Assembly: GCA_964450725.1 (NCBI GenBank)
Contig: CAYVGO010000021.1
Span: 1-34,558 of the forward strand
Direction: 5' to 3'
From: CAYVGO01 sp964450725
GTDB lineage: Bacteria > Bacteroidota > Bacteroidia > Bacteroidales > UBA932
DNA length: 34,558 nt
The notes beneath the pieces were generated by a model. That model searched no databases, was not told the DNA's origin, and worked only from the letters and a program-made list of their open reading frames with translations. The translations under genes were made by a program, and so were the position numbers. This document shows positions 7,279 through 14,188 of the stretch, piece by piece (position 1 is the first letter of the stretch; each line of letters starts with the position of its first letter).

Positions 7279-7329
7279 GCGAAATTTAACTTCGTTGAGT
7301 TTGGAAACTCGGTTGTAATTTGGAAACAG
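7240..7329 (+). repeat. RAYT-type element end fragment
   Basis: Starts TTCGGCTTAATATGCAGTAA and contains AACGTTAAGCG followed by short hairpins, including GAGTTTGGAAACTC, and ends near GTAATTTGGAAAC. The order TTCGGC..AATATG...AACGTTAAGCG...hairpin...GTAATTTGG matches the ends of the element at 7484-8027, though with many differences. It interrupts the orphan leader at 7114-7278. It looks like a decayed solo end of the same repeat family. The right boundary is approximate. Confidence 0.5.
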
Positions 7330-7345
7330 AAAAATAAAAAATATA

Positions 7346-7510
7346 ATGCTCAAACGCAACACACTCTTTCCTTGTTTACTTTTTCTTGGGATTTCAACAT
7401 ACTCACAACCTGTTGAAATGCCGAAAGACAATGTGTTTACTCAATCCAAGTTAGTTTTCGCAGTTGACAAAATCACCACCCCGTTCGGCGGAATATGTGC
7501 AAGAAAATAA
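7346..7510 (+). pseudogene. Possible secreted-protein start, truncated by repeat
   Basis: The ORF starts MLKRNTLFPCLLFLGISTYS, a plausible Sec signal peptide, continues QPVEMPKDNVFTQSKLVFAV and DKITTP, and then runs straight into the element end at 7484 (FGGICARK-stop). No family is recognised. Because both this ORF and the one at 7114 are cut at the same sequence (TTCGGC), it may be another disrupted cassette leader or any small secreted protein. An unrelated random ORF cannot be excluded. Confidence 0.35.
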
Positions 7511-8027
7511 GCGGAGAATGTTAAGCGGAATTTGCAATTCCGCTTGGAACACAACAGAATTTGCAATTCGGAAATAGAAAAAAGATAATGTCAACAGGAT
7601 GTCAAATAAAAGATCAGTTTGCATTGTATTACTTGACTTTTCAGGTAGTTTATTGGATTGACATTTTTTCGCGAAAAGAATGGATGCTGTGACTTTTTGC
7701 ACACGCAGCCAAAAGGCAAAGTAAATTAGGTGCATATCAAATTTGGACACACTACAATCATGCAGAAATTATTTACTCCAATGATTTTATTACACAAAAA
7801 CTGGATTATATACACAATAATCAGTTCGAGCAAAACTTGTTGAGCATCCACATGAATATATTTATTCGAGTGCAAAAAATTATGCAGATATGGAAGGGTT
7901 ATTGCCTATTATTAAAATTTTCAGAGTATGGAAAACAATATAAGTATAATGCCAAATTACAAATTTGGCTATGTTGCAGAGCGGCATTACAAATGCCGCT
8001 CAACGTTCTTGCACATATTTCGCCGAA
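7484..8027 (+). mobile_element. Decayed RAYT-like element with 20-bp inverted ends
   Basis: The left end TTCGGCGGAATATGTGCAAG (7484-7503) and the reverse complement of 8008-8027 differ at one of 20 bases. Just inside lie hairpins: AGCGGAATT-TGC-AATTCCGCT (7524-7544) on the left; GCCAAATT-ACA-AATTTGGC (7951-7969) and AGCGGCATT-ACA-AATGCCGCT (7980-8000) on the right. Between them is a broken transposase gene of the REP-associated tyrosine transposase type. Such transposases (RAYTs) are known to act on short palindromic REP-like repeats, which fits these hairpins. Target duplication was not found. Confidence 0.65.
7588..7960 (+). pseudogene. REP-associated tyrosine transposase (Y1_Tnp/RAYT) remnant
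   Basis: Three fragments can be read. The N-terminal piece from 7588 reads MSTGCQIKDQFALYYLTFQV then VYWIDIFSRKEW and a stop. A middle piece from about 7690 reads LGAYQIWTHYNHAEIIYSND then FITQKLDYIHNNQFEQNLL. After a frameshift near 7845 the end reads EHPHEYIYSSAKNYADMEGL. These are hallmarks of the transposase family COG1943 (QKLDYIHNNP, YSSA-x-NY). The middle section with the usual HUH motif (MSNHIH-like) and the catalytic Tyr is missing, so the enzyme is inactive. Confidence 0.7.
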
Positions 8028-8030
8028 TGG

Positions 8031-8300
8031 GGGTTTCTATGAATGCGGAAGAGTTTCTATGAAAGCGAAAGAGTTTCTATGAAAGCGAAAGAGTTTCTAT
8101 GAAAGCGGAAGAATTTCTATGAAAGCGGAAGAATTTCTATGAAAGCGGAAGAGTTTCTGTGAAAGCGGAAGAGTTTCTGTGAAAGCGGAAGAGTTTCTAT
8201 GAAAGCGGAAGAGTTTCTATGAAAGCGGAAGAATTTCTATGAAAGCGGAAGAGTTTCTGTGAATGCGGAAGAGTTTCTGTGAATGCGGAAGAGTTTCTAT
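8031..8300 (+). repeat. 20-bp tandem repeat, 13 full units plus a partial
   Basis: A partial unit (GGGTTTCTAT, 8031-8040) is followed by 13 consecutive 20-bp units from 8041 to 8300. The consensus is GAAAGCGGAAGAGTTTCTAT. Variation is limited to a few positions: GAAAG/GAATG, GCGGA/GCGAA, GAGTT/GAATT and CTAT/CTGT. Because 20 is not a multiple of 3, three units (60 bp) form one coding period, and open frames across the array on the minus strand are a by-product. Spacing is exact with no unique spacers, so it is not a CRISPR. The array starts 3 bp after the RAYT element end. Confidence 0.95.
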
Positions 8301-8352
8301 GAACTTTATATAGTATCGGTAAATATAATCTGTAAAAAATCGGATGCGAAAT

Positions 8353-8388
8353 AGGAGACCGTATCCGAATATCAGCAAAAAGTCTCCT
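8353..8388 (+). other. Inverted repeat in leader of the 102-aa gene
   Basis: AGGAGAC at 8353-8359 pairs with GTCTCCT at 8382-8388 across a 22-nt loop, 25 nt upstream of the ATG at 8414. It could be a 5' leader structure masking an AGGAG-like site or a protein binding site. No function is established. Confidence 0.3.
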
Positions 8389-8413
8389 GATAACTTCATA
8401 AAAACAATACAAT

Positions 8414-8722
8414 ATGAAAAGTTACATCGAAAAAATCAGTAGTTCGCATGTTATGCAGTCTGGTATGAATAACAATGCTACCGAAGCCGCCGGTCGCGGT
8501 TGGTCGTCCGAGAAGAATGCACGACTCGAAGTGCTTCGCTCCGAAGCCACAGCCCTGAATGATGAGCAGGAACGTCTCAAAGCCCAGTTGAAAATGAAAA
8601 CTGCAGAACTTGACGCTAAAATGGCTGAACTCGACACCCTGATGACCGAAGCAAAAAAGGTAGTCAAACTCGGCTTCCCGCAAGCACAGTGGAAAGAATT
8701 TGGCGTTACCGATAAACGCTAA
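8414..8722 (+). CDS. Small helical hypothetical protein (102 aa)
   Basis: No named family recognised. Residues ~30-85 (SSEKNARLEVLRSEATALND and on) form a predicted coiled coil rich in Glu, Lys, Leu and Ala, with near-repeats LKMKTAELDAKMAELDTLM. The N-terminus has a Ser/His/Asn-rich segment and the C-terminus ends in VKLGFPQAQWKEFGVTDKR. No signal peptide or membrane segment. Codon use is more GC-rich than the toxin array, suggesting a different origin. It sits between the 20-bp tandem repeat and a MITE-like inverted repeat, so it may itself be a passenger of a repeat-associated unit. Confidence 0.6.
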   Translation: MKSYIEKISSSHVMQSGMNNNATEAAGRGWSSEKNARLEVLRSEATALNDEQERLKAQLKMKTAELDAKMAELDTLMTEAKKVVKLGFPQAQWKEFGVTDKR

Positions 8723-8753
8723 CAGACTGTTGATCTGTTACACAGTTGCTCTG

Positions 8754-8828
8754 TTTGGCGGAATATGTACAGGAAAATAGTTCGGAATGTTAAATGCTGA
8801 TTAATATTTCTGCATATATTCCGCTAAA
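8754..8828 (+). repeat. MITE-like 75-bp element with 19-bp inverted ends
   Basis: Left end TTTGGCGGAATATGTACAG (8754-8772) pairs with the reverse complement of 8810-8828 (TTTAGCGGAATATATGCAG); 16 of 19 bases agree and the three differences are A/G transitions. The ends match those of the RAYT element (TTCGGCGGAATATGTGCAAG), so this is probably a non-autonomous copy. It ends 17 bp upstream of the TTG start of the next gene. Confidence 0.6.
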
Positions 8829-8845
8829 ATTGGAGGATTACACCG

Positions 8846-9631
8846 TTGAAAATATTATTAATTCTGGGAGTATTGAGTATGTTAGGATTAGATAGCAGCG
8901 CTCAAAAAGTACAGACTATACTTCAAAAGGAAAACCTGAAGGGTAAAGTAAAAACTGTATATATGACGAATGGGCGTGATTATATCAAAATTTATTTTGA
9001 TGAAAGCGGTAAAATTACAAGAGAAGAATCTAAGCATAGTACTAATTCGATATACGTAAAATATAATTATACGTATGATAGTGTCGGACGCATAATGTCC
9101 TATGTCTCTTATTCAATGGATCGTCCTGATGAAACACTGGAATATCTCTATAAATATAATGATAAAGGTTTTTTGGAAAACATTCAAAGGACCTACGGTT
9201 ATATAAATTATGAGTATGATCTAAAGAGACGTTGCGTAGTGGAAAGTAATTCGGCTTTATATCCAACAAAAGTGAAGAGAATTTATAACAAAAACAATCA
9301 GGTTATTGAGGATTTTTACTTTAACGCAATGAGTGGAACGCTCAATGTACACAAAATAGGCGAGAACGGTTGTTCCTATGAAGAGACACAAATAGTGCCA
9401 CCTCATGAAGGTAGTCATGCCTTTTACGAATACAATACTTATGGAGATGTTTCACGCATAACGATTAAGGGAGATACTGTCCATATTGATAACATCACGT
9501 ATGACTATGACGATAGAGGAAACTGGATTAAACGAAAGCATTCCATTGGTTATATTCCTCATTGGAGTTTTATGGAAGAGCGAGGTGTCAGCGGTTCCAA
9601 CTTTACACGTACCATCGAATATTATGAATAG
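8846..9631 (+). CDS. Secreted YD-repeat-like protein (261 aa)
   Basis: Begins at TTG 8846, preceded by GGAGG at 8832-8836. The first 19 residues MKILLILGVLSMLGLDSSA are a Sec signal peptide, which argues for this start although no ATG is present. The mature part is a series of short beta-strand units such as YVKYNYTYDSVGRIMSYVSY, YLYKYNDKGFL, YEYDLKRR and YEYNTYGDVSRI, resembling the YD/RHS-like repeats of secreted Bacteroidota proteins. No catalytic motif is visible and function is unknown. The MITE-like repeat directly upstream may have replaced its original start region or promoter. Confidence 0.65.
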   Translation: MKILLILGVLSMLGLDSSAQKVQTILQKENLKGKVKTVYMTNGRDYIKIYFDESGKITREESKHSTNSIYVKYNYTYDSVGRIMSYVSYSMDRPDETLEYLYKYNDKGFLENIQRTYGYINYEYDLKRRCVVESNSALYPTKVKRIYNKNNQVIEDFYFNAMSGTLNVHKIGENGCSYEETQIVPPHEGSHAFYEYNTYGDVSRITIKGDTVHIDNITYDYDDRGNWIKRKHSIGYIPHWSFMEERGVSGSNFTRTIEYYE

Positions 9632-9783
9632 AAAAGCGGAAATTCTGCACCAATTTCCATTGTTTGGATTTATAGGCATTCATATTGGTTCGGAATTTAG
9701 AGCTAAGCGGCGTTTGCAATATCATTTTTTATGGTTAAATTTGTCATGCGTCAACAGAAAAATCATTTACGAAAAACAATCAG
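9632..9783. other. Intergenic stretch with weak repeat remnant
   Basis: No gene supported. The segment near 9688-9720 (TTCGGAATTTAG, then AAGCGGCGTTTGCAAT) resembles the RAYT-family repeat ends, with the AAGCGG..TTTGCAAT core, but is too degraded for a firm call. Confidence 0.3.
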
Positions 9784-9812
9784 TCATGATTTACAATAGA
9801 TATAAATCATGA
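9784..9812 (+). promoter_or_regulatory. 10-bp hairpin upstream of the RSH gene
   Basis: TCATGATTTA (9784-9793) and TAAATCATGA (9803-9812) are perfect inverted repeats around a 9-nt loop, ending 16 nt before the RSH start codon. It could be an operator, an mRNA leader hairpin or the terminator of the upstream gene. The sequence alone does not decide between these. Confidence 0.4.
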
Positions 9813-9828
9813 TGTAATAATTTTACAG

Positions 9829-12357
9829 ATGACAACCAAAGATCAACAATTTTCAGAACAGATAGAAGCAGCATATAACACAATGCTGAGTAAATGTATG
9901 CGTACGTTTACAGAAGAACAAAAGGGAAATATCCGCAGGGCTTTTTTGTTGGCAAAGGAAGCGCATAAAAATGCTGCCCGAAAATCCGGAGAACCCTATA
10001 TTTTACATCCAATTGCCGTAGCACAGATTGTTGGACAGGAAATTGGACTTGGAGAACGTTCTGTGATGGCGGCATTGTTACATGATGTTGTAGAAGACAG
10101 TCATTATACGGTGAATGACATTCGGAGCATGTTTGATGATACGGTAGCCTATTTGGTGGAGGGTCTGACAAAAATCAGAAATGTAATAGATGTAGATTCT
10201 AATCAGGCAGAAACTTATAAGCATTTAATCATTGCAATGTCTAATGATATAAGGGTAGTCTTCATAAAACTTGCCGACCGGTTACACAATATGCGAACTT
10301 TGTCCTCTATGCCGGAGCATAAAAGGGATAAAATTGTGAGTGAAACGGCTTATTTTTATGCACCGCTTGCCTATCGAATCGGATTATATTTAATCAAGTC
10401 TGAACTTGAAGAGTTGGTGATGCGCTATCGTAATCCGTTAGAATATGAACAAATCAAGCAATATATCAATCAAACGGTTGAGGAACGAGAACAGTCAATA
10501 CAGGCTGCAAAGGAAAAAATAGAAAGCATTTTAGATAAGCAAAAATACAATTATGAAATTACAGGTCGAGTAAAATCCGTAGCCTCTATTTTTCATAAAA
10601 TGCAGACACAACAAAGAAATTTGTCGGAAGTCTTGGATATTTATGCTTTACGTATTATTCTTACCCCAAAATCAATAGACGCAGAGAAAGAAGAGTGTTA
10701 TGAAGTATATAGAACAATTACCCGTCATTATCACCAACATCCCGGCAGAGACAGGGATTGGATAAAAACGCCGAAAAGTAATGGTTATGAAGCGTTACAT
10801 ACAACAGTGATGATTGACAAATGGGTGGAGATTCAAATCAGAAGTCAGCGAATGAATTTGATTGCCGATTATGGCATGGCAACGCATTGCAGATATAAGG
10901 GAGTGATAGAACGACCTACATTATTAGAGAATTGGCTGAGAAATATTACTGAAATGTTAACTCATAACGACAGTAATGCCATTGATCTTGTCGAAGATTT
11001 TCAAGCTTCTTTAATTACAAAGAATATTACAGTGTTTACGCCTAAAGGGAGGGAAATTGTTTTACCGAAACAATCGTCGGCTCTTGATTTTGCTTTTGCC
11101 ATACACTCATCTATAGGATTATCGGCCATTGCGGCTAAAATCAACTGGAAGTTGTCTCCATTGAGTCATATTTTGGAAAATGGAGATCAGGTAGAAATCA
11201 TTACATCTTCTCAGCAAAAGCCACAGGAGCAATGGCTTGCATTTGTGGTTACCCATAAGGCCAAAAGAGAACTTTTAATGCAGTTTAAAAGTGAAGACAA
11301 TTACTTAAAGTCTAAAGTCAGTAAGGGTAAACAGTTGTTTAAGGAGTTTGTTGCTAAAAAAGAGATAAAGCCTACGGTTACTTTCTTTAATTCATTACTC
11401 AAGTATTTTAAATTAGATAATGTAGAGGAGTTTTATCTAAAACTCGGAAATGAGGAAATCCCACCGGAAGAGATAGAGAAAGTACTGCGCAGTAACTGGA
11501 GGATATTTCGTAAATGGATTGTGGGTATTATCGCTACCCCTTTTACCGTATTTGGAAGTAACAAACAAACACTCGCATATCTTGTATTATGTGACCCTGC
11601 ATTTAAGGGCTACTTGTATTATACTGCAAATTGTTGTAATCCACAACTTGGAAGTGATAATATTTCTGTGATAGAAGAGAATAAAAGCATTGTTATTCAC
11701 CATAAAAATTGTAGAATTGCTCAAAATATTGTAACCGAAAAACAAAATAAAATTACGACCACGCAACTATTAAACTATAAGTTAGATCACGCTTGTCATC
11801 CTACGACCCAGGATGAGCCAGTCGTAATAGAAAGTAAAGGAATAATTACTGTCCATAAAGGAGATTGTGAAATGTTGAATGCTCTTAAAGAGAATGCAGA
11901 CGCGAAGAGGTTATCTGCATTGTGGGTAAAATCTCCACGTCCGCTTTCTTTCTATCCGGCACAATGCTGTAAACCTATTCCCGGAGATGAAATTACCGCA
12001 TTTTCAGAGCCTCGCAACAGAATAGCCATACACAAAAAAGGATGTACGGTTGCCATGAAACTTGCCGCCGAGCATGGTGATAGAATTTTACCGGTAAAAT
12101 GGCATAGAAGAAAAGAAGATAGATTTATTGTGAAAATAGAATTGGAAGGTTTTGACCAAACCGGTATGGTCAATAAAATTACAAAGATTTTGTCTCAAGA
12201 TTATGATGCCAATATTCACAGAATTAATGTTGGTGTGGAAAATAGTATTTTTAAAGGATTCATTGAGTTGTATGTTTCCGATAAAAGTATGTTAGATAAA
12301 ATTATGGACGCACTAAAAAGTGTAGATGGAATGTATCAAGTGAAGAGAGAAGAGTGA
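9829..12357 (+). CDS. RelA/SpoT bifunctional (p)ppGpp synthetase/hydrolase (842 aa)
   Basis: Controls the stringent response by making and degrading (p)ppGpp. Domains in order: HD hydrolase (residues ~60-160, with LLHDVVEDS near 83 and KLADRLHNMRTL); synthetase (~245-350, with RVKSVASIFHKM, DIYALRII, NGYEALHTTVMI and the catalytic-type EIQIRS near 334); TGS (~400-463); a helical region; zinc-finger/RIS-like motifs; and a C-terminal ACT domain (~765-842). Both catalytic domains look intact. Length exceeds the usual ~730-750 aa. The excess is explained by three rather than one CC-motif units: NCCNPQLGSDN (~600), ACHPTTQDEP with VHKGDC (~655-682), and QCCKPIPGDE with IHKKGC (~711-740). No overlapping neighbours; a hairpin lies upstream. 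Confidence 0.95.
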   Translation: MTTKDQQFSEQIEAAYNTMLSKCMRTFTEEQKGNIRRAFLLAKEAHKNAARKSGEPYILHPIAVAQIVGQEIGLGERSVMAALLHDVVEDSHYTVNDIRSMFDDTVAYLVEGLTKIRNVIDVDSNQAETYKHLIIAMSNDIRVVFIKLADRLHNMRTLSSMPEHKRDKIVSETAYFYAPLAYRIGLYLIKSELEELVMRYRNPLEYEQIKQYINQTVEEREQSIQAAKEKIESILDKQKYNYEITGRVKSVASIFHKMQTQQRNLSEVLDIYALRIILTPKSIDAEKEECYEVYRTITRHYHQHPGRDRDWIKTPKSNGYEALHTTVMIDKWVEIQIRSQRMNLIADYGMATHCRYKGVIERPTLLENWLRNITEMLTHNDSNAIDLVEDFQASLITKNITVFTPKGREIVLPKQSSALDFAFAIHSSIGLSAIAAKINWKLSPLSHILENGDQVEIITSSQQKPQEQWLAFVVTHKAKRELLMQFKSEDNYLKSKVSKGKQLFKEFVAKKEIKPTVTFFNSLLKYFKLDNVEEFYLKLGNEEIPPEEIEKVLRSNWRIFRKWIVGIIATPFTVFGSNKQTLAYLVLCDPAFKGYLYYTANCCNPQLGSDNISVIEENKSIVIHHKNCRIAQNIVTEKQNKITTTQLLNYKLDHACHPTTQDEPVVIESKGIITVHKGDCEMLNALKENADAKRLSALWVKSPRPLSFYPAQCCKPIPGDEITAFSEPRNRIAIHKKGCTVAMKLAAEHGDRILPVKWHRRKEDRFIVKIELEGFDQTGMVNKITKILSQDYDANIHRINVGVENSIFKGFIELYVSDKSMLDKIMDALKSVDGMYQVKREE

Positions 12358-12386
12358 GGAATGTAAAATTGAAAATGTAGAATGTA

Positions 12387-12411
12387 AAATGAAAGACGCT
12401 TGCTTTCATTT
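12387..12411 (+). terminator. Weak hairpin after RSH gene
   Basis: AAATGAAAG (12387-12395) and CTTTCATTT (12403-12411) form a 9-bp stem with a 7-nt loop between the RSH stop and sufC. There is no clear T-run on the + strand, so termination is only suggested. The surrounding spacer consists of near-repeats of AATGTAAAAT. Confidence 0.3.
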
Positions 12412-12439
12412 AAATTAGAAATCAAAAATAAAAAATAAA

Positions 12440-13183
12440 ATGATGTTATTAGAAATTAAAAATTTACATGCAAGTATTGGTGATAAAGAGATATTGAAAG
12501 GTATCAACTTACAAATCAATAAAGGTGAAACCCATGCTATTATGGGACCTAACGGCTCTGGGAAAAGTACTCTTTCTTGTGTTGTTGCAGGAAAAGAAGG
12601 GTACACTGTAACCGATGGAGAGGTTATTTACAACGGCGAAAATATTTTGGAAATGTCTCCGGAAAATCGTTCTCATCAAGGAATATTTATGGGATTTCAG
12701 TACCCGATAGAAATTCCGGGGGTATCAAATATTAACTTTTTAAAAAGTGCTGTTGCCGCTCAGCGTGAAAGCAAAGGATTACCGCCATTGTCTGCGGGAG
12801 AGTTCTTAAAATTAGTACGCGAAAAGGCGGCGTTGGTAGAATTAGATACAGCCTATTTGAACAGAGGGGTGAATGTAGGTTTTTCGGGTGGAGAAAAAAA
12901 GCGAAATGAAATTTTTCAAATGGCAGTTTTAAATCCGACGTTATCAATTTTAGATGAAACAGACTCAGGATTGGATATTGATGCATTGAAAATTGTAGCC
13001 AACGGGGTGAATAAATTAAAGTCAAAAGATAATGCAACGGTCATTATTACTCACTATCAACGATTATTAGATTATATAATTCCCGATTTTATCCATGTTT
13101 TATATAACGGAAAAATCATTAAAACAGGGGGAAAAGAATTGGCTTTAGAGTTAGAGCAAAAAGGATACGACTGGTTAAAATGA
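12440..13183 (+). CDS. sufC: SufC, Fe-S cluster assembly ATPase (247 aa)
   Basis: ABC-type ATPase of the SUF system, which powers Fe-S cluster building on the SufB-SufC-SufD scaffold in the cytoplasm. Walker A is GPNGSGKST near residues 36-44. The ABC signature appears in the SufC-typical form FSGGEKKRNEIFQ (~149-161), and the Walker B region is SILDETDSGLDIDAL, all diagnostic for SufC. Length matches the family. Two ATGs in tandem (12440, 12443) leave the start open by one codon. sufB is not upstream and sufD is separated from it by an inserted two-gene module, unlike the usual sufBCDS order. Confidence 0.95.
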   Translation: MMLLEIKNLHASIGDKEILKGINLQINKGETHAIMGPNGSGKSTLSCVVAGKEGYTVTDGEVIYNGENILEMSPENRSHQGIFMGFQYPIEIPGVSNINFLKSAVAAQRESKGLPPLSAGEFLKLVREKAALVELDTAYLNRGVNVGFSGGEKKRNEIFQMAVLNPTLSILDETDSGLDIDALKIVANGVNKLKSKDNATVIITHYQRLLDYIIPDFIHVLYNGKIIKTGGKELALELEQKGYDWLK

Positions 13184-13228
13184 TTTGCGATTTACAGGTT
13201 ACAATTTTGATTTGTTATAAACTCTGAT

Positions 13229-13546
13229 ATGCTTTTTGACGATTTTCAAAACCATAAAGAACAGTCTATAAGAAAATCTTTGTTGTGGGAATATGACATC
13301 GCAAAGATAGATTGGATGGCTATGAGGCATGTGGTCATTCAACGTGTTGTGGAGCGTGGGAGATTTGAAGATTTTTATGCGGCATTAAATCTTTATGGTC
13401 AAGAATTATTTATTCAAACCATTAAAGAAATAAAATATTTCAATAAAAAAGATGCTAATTTTGTTCGCGTGATTTTTGGAATTAAAAAGAAGGAAATGCT
13501 ATGTTATACACACAGACCGTCCATCAAAAAACATTGGAACTCTTGA
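13229..13546 (+). CDS. DUF6922-like partner of AbiEii toxin (105 aa)
   Basis: Small protein beginning MLFDDFQNHKEQSIRKSLLW and containing RHVVIQRVVERG and a C-terminal NFVRVIFGIKKKEM. It overlaps the AbiEii-like gene by 46 nt in another frame. I recall small proteins of this type (DUF6922) consistently coupled to nucleotidyltransferase AbiEii family toxins in Bacteroidota, so it probably serves as the antitoxin or a regulator. That role is by association. No signal peptide. Confidence 0.7.
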   Translation: MLFDDFQNHKEQSIRKSLLWEYDIAKIDWMAMRHVVIQRVVERGRFEDFYAALNLYGQELFIQTIKEIKYFNKKDANFVRVIFGIKKKEMLCYTHRPSIKKHWNS

Positions 13547-14106
13547 AAATGTTGATGGCTGACCCTCAACTAAATTCTTTTGTTTTAGCCGGAGGTACAG
13601 CGCTTTCATTACAAATTGGGCATCGAGTGAGTGTTGATTTGGACTTTTTTACGAATACTCCATTTGATGAACAAAAGATTTTAGAACATTTACATAATAA
13701 TTATAATTTTGAACTTGATTTTTTAGATAAAGAAACGATTAAAGGAGTAATTAATGACATTAAAGTAGATTTAATTGCCCACAAATACCCTTATGTAAAA
13801 TCGGTGGTAACGACGGAAAATATTAGATTATTATCACTATACGACATTGCTGCGATGAAACTCAATGCCATTGTTGGGAATGGTTCTCGATTAAAAGATT
13901 TTGTTGATATTGCTAATTTATTTCACCACATAACATTGCAACAGATGTTAGATGCTTTTCATAAAAAATATAACACGAATCAAATCATGGTATGTAAAGC
14001 CTTGGTGTATTTTGATGATATAAATTTTCAAGAACCGATTATATTACTTGATCAAAAATTTGATTGGAAAAAAATAAAATCAACAATTGTCAAAAATGTA
14101 AAATAG
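13501..14106 (+). CDS. AbiEii/AbiGii-family nucleotidyltransferase toxin (201 aa)
   Basis: Motif I of the family is GGTALSLQIGHRVSVDLDFF (residues 31-50), with the GG-T plus Ser44/Asp46/Asp48 pattern expected for the nucleotidyltransferase active site. The distal motif is SRLKDFVDIANL with Arg130, Lys132 and Asp133. AbiEii proteins are toxins of type IV toxin-antitoxin/abortive phage infection systems and related enzymes modify tRNAs; whether this copy does so is inference. It overlaps its partner by 46 nt. The module sits between sufC and sufD, so it has probably been inserted into the suf operon. Confidence 0.85.
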   Translation: MLYTQTVHQKTLELLKMLMADPQLNSFVLAGGTALSLQIGHRVSVDLDFFTNTPFDEQKILEHLHNNYNFELDFLDKETIKGVINDIKVDLIAHKYPYVKSVVTTENIRLLSLYDIAAMKLNAIVGNGSRLKDFVDIANLFHHITLQQMLDAFHKKYNTNQIMVCKALVYFDDINFQEPIILLDQKFDWKKIKSTIVKNVK

Positions 14107-14188
14107 TCGCTTTGCTACGATATATTTCACTTACCACCATTGGTAGCCAACCATTGTTTTCCACCTTAAATAAAAAAATAAAATATAA

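Noticed and set aside
8031..8300. CRISPR-like repeat array
   Set aside because: The 20-bp units are directly adjacent with no unique spacers and no cas genes nearby; it is a minisatellite.
8197..8412. Minus-strand ORFs of 60-71 aa over the tandem repeat
   Set aside because: Their periodic sequence is a by-product of the 20-bp repeat read in triplets; no start context or homologous protein is evident.
9486..9812. 108-aa ORF overlapping the YD-like protein
   Set aside because: Most of it is out of frame inside the secreted protein gene and the rest is AT-rich spacer with a hairpin; no protein features.
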